The position numbers were made by a program, and so were the translations under genes. A DNA stretch of 8,733 bases from contig NZ_CAMLDV010000146.1 of the NCBI RefSeq assembly GCF_946478835.1, positions 1-8,733 on the forward strand, given 5' to 3'. The notes beneath the pieces are model-generated. The model had not been told where the DNA came from. It searched no databases and saw nothing but the letters and a program-made list of their open reading frames with translations. Position 1 is the stretch's first letter, and each line of letters starts with the position of its first letter. Shown in pieces: positions 6,562 to 8,733 of this stretch. Source of the stretch: an uncultured Bdellovibrio sp. Its GTDB lineage: Bacteria > Bdellovibrionota > Bdellovibrionia > Bdellovibrionales > Bdellovibrionaceae.

Positions 6562-7092
6562 CTAATTCCCAACAAAAGAGAACTCAGCGTAACGTTCTTC
6601 ATCGCTAAAATAAGTTTGCGCGTCAGAAGAAACGTAACTTCCCTCAACGATGCGACCTTCTTTGCAACCCTTAAGAGATTCACGAGAACCGTCGAAATCA
6701 CAGTCGCCTGTGTACCAAGCTTTTTCAGAGTACTGGATTTTATAGCCAACAAGTTCGTTGCCTTTATAGAAAGCCAAAACAGAATCCAAGCGAGTGCGGC
6801 CCGTAGCATGGTAATCACCCTCAAGAATCGTATCGCCCCAAACTTGCGCTTGCTCAACCGCGATCTTTTTTAGGACTTCTTTGGTTTCAACAGAAAGTTT
6901 ATTGAATTTGTTTTTTTGATTGTAAACGACTTGTTCTGTGTAAGGAGCTTTGCAAGGTTCTTCTTTGCAGGCGTTTTCGTAGTGAGCTGCTTCTTCGTAG
7001 AATTTGTCGCCATTAGGACCCATTTGATCGGCAAATGAGATGGAGGCAGCAGAAATCCCGAAAAGCGCTAGCACAGCAATTTTTAAAGACAT
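6562..7092 (-). CDS. Secreted four-cysteine protein of unknown function, first gene of exporter operon
   Basis: I do not recognise this family. The protein has 176 residues. Residues 1-21 are a Sec signal peptide (SLKIAVLALFGISAA core, cleavage after ISFA). The mature part is soluble and charged, with exactly four cysteines (42, 47, 131, 143): a CKEEPC pair near the start and a second pair flanking an acidic DFDGSRESLKG segment. Two disulfides are likely in the periplasm. Residues 64-85 look helical; the rest is rich in beta-type aromatic alternation. The start is the ATG at 7092, set by a perfect GGAGGT four bases upstream; an upstream in-frame codon at 7113 would put that site inside the gene. 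It ends 17 nt before the ATPase gene. The position suggests a periplasmic partner or a stress-related protein of the exporter, without proof. Confidence 0.85.
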   Translation of the reverse strand: MSLKIAVLALFGISAASISFADQMGPNGDKFYEEAAHYENACKEEPCKAPYTEQVVYNQKNKFNKLSVETKEVLKKIAVEQAQVWGDTILEGDYHATGRTRLDSVLAFYKGNELVGYKIQYSEKAWYTGDCDFDGSRESLKGCKEGRIVEGSYVSSDAQTYFSDEERYAEFSFVGN

Positions 7093-7096
7093 AATG

Positions 7097-7102
7097 ACCT
7101 CC
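7097..7102 (-). promoter_or_regulatory. Strong Shine-Dalgarno site for the secreted four-cysteine protein
   Basis: On the minus strand GGAGGT precedes the ATG at 7092 with CATT between. It is the best ribosome binding site in the window. It fixes the start at 7092 and predicts high translation of the first gene of the operon. Confidence 0.85.
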
Positions 7103-7151
7103 AATGAAGTCACTATGCGCTTAAAATGAGAAAAATTTTAATACATAGAGA

Positions 7152-7189
7152 AGAAGTTATTATACGAAAAATGAATCTTAAAAGGCTTT
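7152..7189 (-). promoter_or_regulatory. Candidate promoter of the exporter operon
   Basis: A perfect TATAAT is present on the minus strand (7159-7164), about 67 nt before the start codon at 7092, in an AT-rich stretch. The -35 region at 16-18 nt spacing is poor (AGCCTT-like) and overlaps the terminator stem of the upstream gene. The promoter may depend on an activator or on flanking AT-rich DNA. Transcription would start near 7152, giving a leader of about 60 nt. Confidence 0.4.
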
Positions 7190-7222
7190 CTTCGAGAGGC
7201 CTTACAGAATGGAAAGCCTCTC
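7183..7222 (-). terminator. Probable terminator of the EEP-family gene, with two alternative stems
   Basis: Two mutually exclusive stems can form after the stop codon at 7238. On the minus strand GAGAGGC (7222-7216) can pair with GCCTCTC (7200-7194), or AGGCTTTC (7219-7212) with GAAAGCCT (7190-7183). The second stem is followed by only a short T-run (CCTTTTAAG). Such a structure would separate the GNAT/EEP genes from the exporter operon. Confidence 0.55.
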
Positions 7223-7237
7223 TGTGCGAACAGAAAT

Positions 7238-8038
7238 TTATTTCAGACGGAATTCGGCGGTCAGCGGTTTGTGGTCAGAGCTGTTGATGTTTCTATGCAG
7301 GTCTGTTCGAGTTGCTTCAAGGCCACGCACATAGATGTGATCGAGCTTCAGTTTGCGATCATCATTGGCAAATGAAAGCTTCTTCATCGCAAGTTTTCCT
7401 AAAATCTCATCCAAGTTTTGCAAGCGCTCGTTGTTCCACGAATTAAAGTCTCCCGCAAAAATCACTGGGCCATTGTGCTTCTTCAAAAAAGCCGCAACCT
7501 GTTCGATCTGTTCGCGGTTGAGTTTATTAGAGACAAAATTAAGTCCGTGAATGTTCGCAACCCACAAAGTCTCTGGCGAATTGGCTAAAGCATACTCAGC
7601 CACGATCACCATTTTCGGAGTTTTAAGCACAGGTTCGCGGCCGGGACTTCTTAAAAAATGAATCGAAAGAGGAATGATCGGAGATCCCGTCATAACGCCC
7701 GTAGGGTTGCGATCGTTATCGATGAAGCTTGTCGCAAAATCCCAGCAGAAGCCTTTTTGTCCCAACGCGATCGCCGGTACAAAATTGTCCATCATGGCTT
7801 CTTGAAGCAAGACAACATCGGACTTCGGCGTGAAGTATTCAAAATCGCGCGCCCACTCGGCTTTCGCTTCCGCTTTTTTGATATTCCAAATAAAGAGTTG
7901 AAAATTAGAAGGCAAAAATTCCGACTTACAAGCCCCGAAGTGATACATAACATCTTTATCATTCGGAATCTCAATTTTCGCCTGAGCACTAACACCCACG
8001 AACCCGACAAAAACCGCCAAGATCAATCCCTTGATCAC
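7238..8038 (-). CDS. Secreted endonuclease/exonuclease/phosphatase-family protein
   Basis: This 266-residue protein has a signal peptide (residues 1-20, cleavage after SAQA), so it acts outside the cytoplasm. The fold's catalytic motifs are all present and in order: WN (51-52, metal-site Asn52), LLQE (77-80, metal-binding Glu80), NIHG (162-165, His164), AGDFNSW (195-201, Asp197 and Asn199), LDHIYV (232-237) and SSDHKPL (253-259, catalytic His256). These are the residues that bind the divalent metal and cut phosphodiester or phosphomonoester bonds in DNase I-like enzymes. The substrate could be DNA, RNA, a phospholipid or an inositol phosphate and cannot be told apart here. A secreted nuclease would suit a predator or scavenger. 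The start is a GTG at 8038 with GAGGGGG just upstream; it gives a complete signal peptide. The gene follows the GNAT gene after 42 nt that hold a GGTGCC hairpin. Confidence 0.92.
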   Translation of the reverse strand: MIKGLILAVFVGFVGVSAQAKIEIPNDKDVMYHFGACKSEFLPSNFQLFIWNIKKAEAKAEWARDFEYFTPKSDVVLLQEAMMDNFVPAIALGQKGFCWDFATSFIDNDRNPTGVMTGSPIIPLSIHFLRSPGREPVLKTPKMVIVAEYALANSPETLWVANIHGLNFVSNKLNREQIEQVAAFLKKHNGPVIFAGDFNSWNNERLQNLDEILGKLAMKKLSFANDDRKLKLDHIYVRGLEATRTDLHRNINSSDHKPLTAEFRLK

Positions 8039-8042
8039 GCTT

Positions 8043-8049
8043 CCCCCTC
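8043..8049 (-). promoter_or_regulatory. Ribosome binding site that supports the GTG start of the EEP-family gene
   Basis: On the minus strand GAGGGGG is followed by AAGC and the GTG at 8038. It touches the base of the GGTGCC hairpin at 8050, so folding of that hairpin could influence access to it. Confidence 0.65.
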
Positions 8050-8082
8050 AAAAGGTGCCTGATTCAAAACCGGGCACTTTTT
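8050..8082. repeat. Short GGTGCC/GGCAC inverted repeat between the GNAT and EEP genes
   Basis: AAAAGGTGCC (8050-8059) faces GGCACTTTTT (8073-8082), giving a stem of up to 10 bp with one G-U pair (plus-strand RNA) or one mismatch (minus-strand RNA) and a 13-nt loop. The arms end in A/T runs, so it has a bidirectional terminator shape. It overlaps the GNAT stop codon and ends directly before the ribosome binding site of the EEP gene. Its outer sequence matches the ends of the larger palindrome at 8618-8700. Confidence 0.7.
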
Positions 8083-8605
8083 AGATTTTCTTTTCTAGAA
8101 CTGTGAATTCTAGGTTTTTTACTTTGGGGATTCCAAAACGTTCGTCGCCGTAAGGGAAAGGTTTCTTTTCACCTGTGTTGCGGAAGCCGTGCTTTTCATA
8201 CCAAGCAATCAACTCTGTACGTACTGAAATCACCGTCATAAAAATGGTAGTACAATCCCAGAATTGTGCAAGGGCTTCTGACTCTGCTAACAACATCTTG
8301 CCAATTCCCTGACTTTGCAAAGTCGGATCGACGGTTAACATTCCCAGATAACATTTCGCTCCCTGCTTTTCGAGGTGAACGCAGCCAAGCAAGTCCCCAG
8401 TATCATCGTCTTCGGCAATCAAAATAACAGAATCATCTTTGTTGATGATCTCACGGATTCCATCTTCATCAGCGCGCTGACCATCCAAAAGATCCGCTTC
8501 TGTCGTCCAGCCTTCTTTCGAGGAATCTCCGCGATAAGCTGAGTTCACAAGTTCAACAAGGTCTTCAACGTGACTGTCATCAGCCTGAGTAAATTCGATA
8601 TGCAT
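8081..8605 (-). CDS. GNAT-family N-acetyltransferase
   Basis: This 174-residue cytoplasmic enzyme transfers an acetyl group from acetyl-CoA to an amine; the acceptor is unknown. The acetyl-CoA pyrophosphate loop is Gln97-x-x-Gly-x-Gly (QSQGIG, 97-102), after the beta-4 strand GMLTVDP. The C-terminal YEKHGF (136-141) is the typical motif B end. The N-terminal AYRGDSSKEGWTTEADLLDGQRAD block is a recognisable signature of a widespread GNAT subgroup. The ATG at 8605 is chosen because GGAG lies six bases before it; an in-frame TTG at 8617 would include that site in the gene. The start lies 12 nt from an 83-nt palindrome. The next gene on this strand, the EEP protein, begins 42 nt after its stop, with a hairpin between, so cotranscription is uncertain. 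Confidence 0.93.
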   Translation of the reverse strand: MHIEFTQADDSHVEDLVELVNSAYRGDSSKEGWTTEADLLDGQRADEDGIREIINKDDSVILIAEDDDTGDLLGCVHLEKQGAKCYLGMLTVDPTLQSQGIGKMLLAESEALAQFWDCTTIFMTVISVRTELIAWYEKHGFRNTGEKKPFPYGDERFGIPKVKNLEFTVLEKKI

Positions 8606-8617
8606 AGGGGTCTCCAA

Positions 8618-8700
8618 AAAAGGTGCCAGGGGATATTTTGCGTCTACAGCGCATCACTGGATGCCGCACCGTAGACGCAAAATATACCCTGGCACCTTTT
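8618..8700. repeat. 83-nt near-perfect palindrome with GGTGCC ends (MITE/REP-like or terminator-like element)
   Basis: The left arm (8618-8647, AAAAGGTGCCAGGGGATATT followed by TTGCGTCTAC) is the reverse complement of the right arm (8671-8700) at 29 of 30 positions; the only mismatch is at 8632. The 23-nt centre can itself fold (GCATC-ACTG-GATGC). Both outer ends finish in A/T runs, so as RNA it would be a very stable hairpin with a terminator-like tail in both directions. It lies directly upstream of the GNAT ribosome binding site. Its length and symmetry suggest a repeated genomic element rather than an ordinary terminator. Target-site duplications cannot be judged because the flanks are A/T runs. 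Confidence 0.9.
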
Positions 8701-8717
8701 AAGTATTTTTTGAGTAT

Positions 8718-8733
8718 ATGAAAATTTCTTTTA
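8718..8733 (+). CDS. Possible start of a plus-strand gene cut by the window edge
   Basis: An ATG at 8718 opens MKISF..., which could be the start of a signal peptide, but only five codons are visible and no Shine-Dalgarno sequence precedes it. If real, it would be divergent from the GNAT gene with the palindrome between them. This is weak support only. Confidence 0.15.

Noticed and set aside
6555..6873. Small open frames on both strands over the four-cysteine protein gene (100 and 85 codons)
   Set aside because: They overlap a gene with a signal peptide and a perfect ribosome binding site, and show no features of their own.
7658..8062. Plus-strand open frame of 134 codons
   Set aside because: It lies wholly antisense to the EEP gene, whose motifs are complete. 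Its product is very rich in Arg and Phe with no recognisable domain, typical of a shadow frame.
1..8733. CRISPR array, tRNA, insertion sequence or defence system
   Set aside because: I found no spaced direct repeats, no tRNA-like cloverleaf, no transposase or integrase, and no nuclease-toxin pair; the only repeats are the GGTGCC palindromes.

Overview
The window looks like the chromosome of a Gram-negative bacterium with moderate GC. The style of its genes fits the Bdellovibrio group: many short secreted proteins, a lipoprotein with repeat-type domains, and GGTGCC/GGCACC intergenic palindromes. That placement is an inference from gene style, not from a database match. No phage, plasmid, insertion sequence, CRISPR array or tRNA is visible.

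Layout. Positions 1-531 (minus) hold the N-terminal part of a surface lipoprotein with Calx-beta-like and ASH-like regions; it runs off the left edge. Positions 693-1157 (minus) encode a small secreted fibronectin-III-like protein followed by a strong intrinsic terminator. The RNase P RNA gene (rnpB) lies at about 1257-1635 on the plus strand. Its P1, P2, P3, P4 and P18 helices can be traced directly, and it carries an extra hairpin between the P2 and P4 3' strands. A PepF-type M3 zinc oligopeptidase gene follows on the same strand, only 35 nt after P1 and with no visible terminator between them. The oligopeptidase gene converges on a minus-strand operon, and a bulged hairpin covers both 3' ends.

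The minus-strand operon reads from 7092 to 3518: a secreted four-cysteine protein of unknown function, an ABC ATPase, two ABC-2-type permeases and a glutathione S-transferase. Spacings are 17 nt, a 50-nt overlap (the first permease starts at a TTG inside the ATPase gene), 2 nt and 15 nt. The ATPase and two different permeases form the three-gene exporter of the COG4586/COG4587/COG3694 (ABC2_membrane_6) type. The GST and the secreted protein suggest a detoxification or envelope-stress role, but the substrate cannot be read from sequence.

Upstream on the same strand lie a GNAT acetyltransferase (8605-8081) and a secreted endonuclease/exonuclease/phosphatase-fold protein (8038-7238). Both start codons directly follow a GGTGCC...GGCACC palindrome. 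The one before the GNAT gene is an 83-nt element with 30-nt arms that differ at one position; the one before the EEP gene is short. Their matching position, just 5' of the ribosome binding site, is the most notable non-coding feature of the window.
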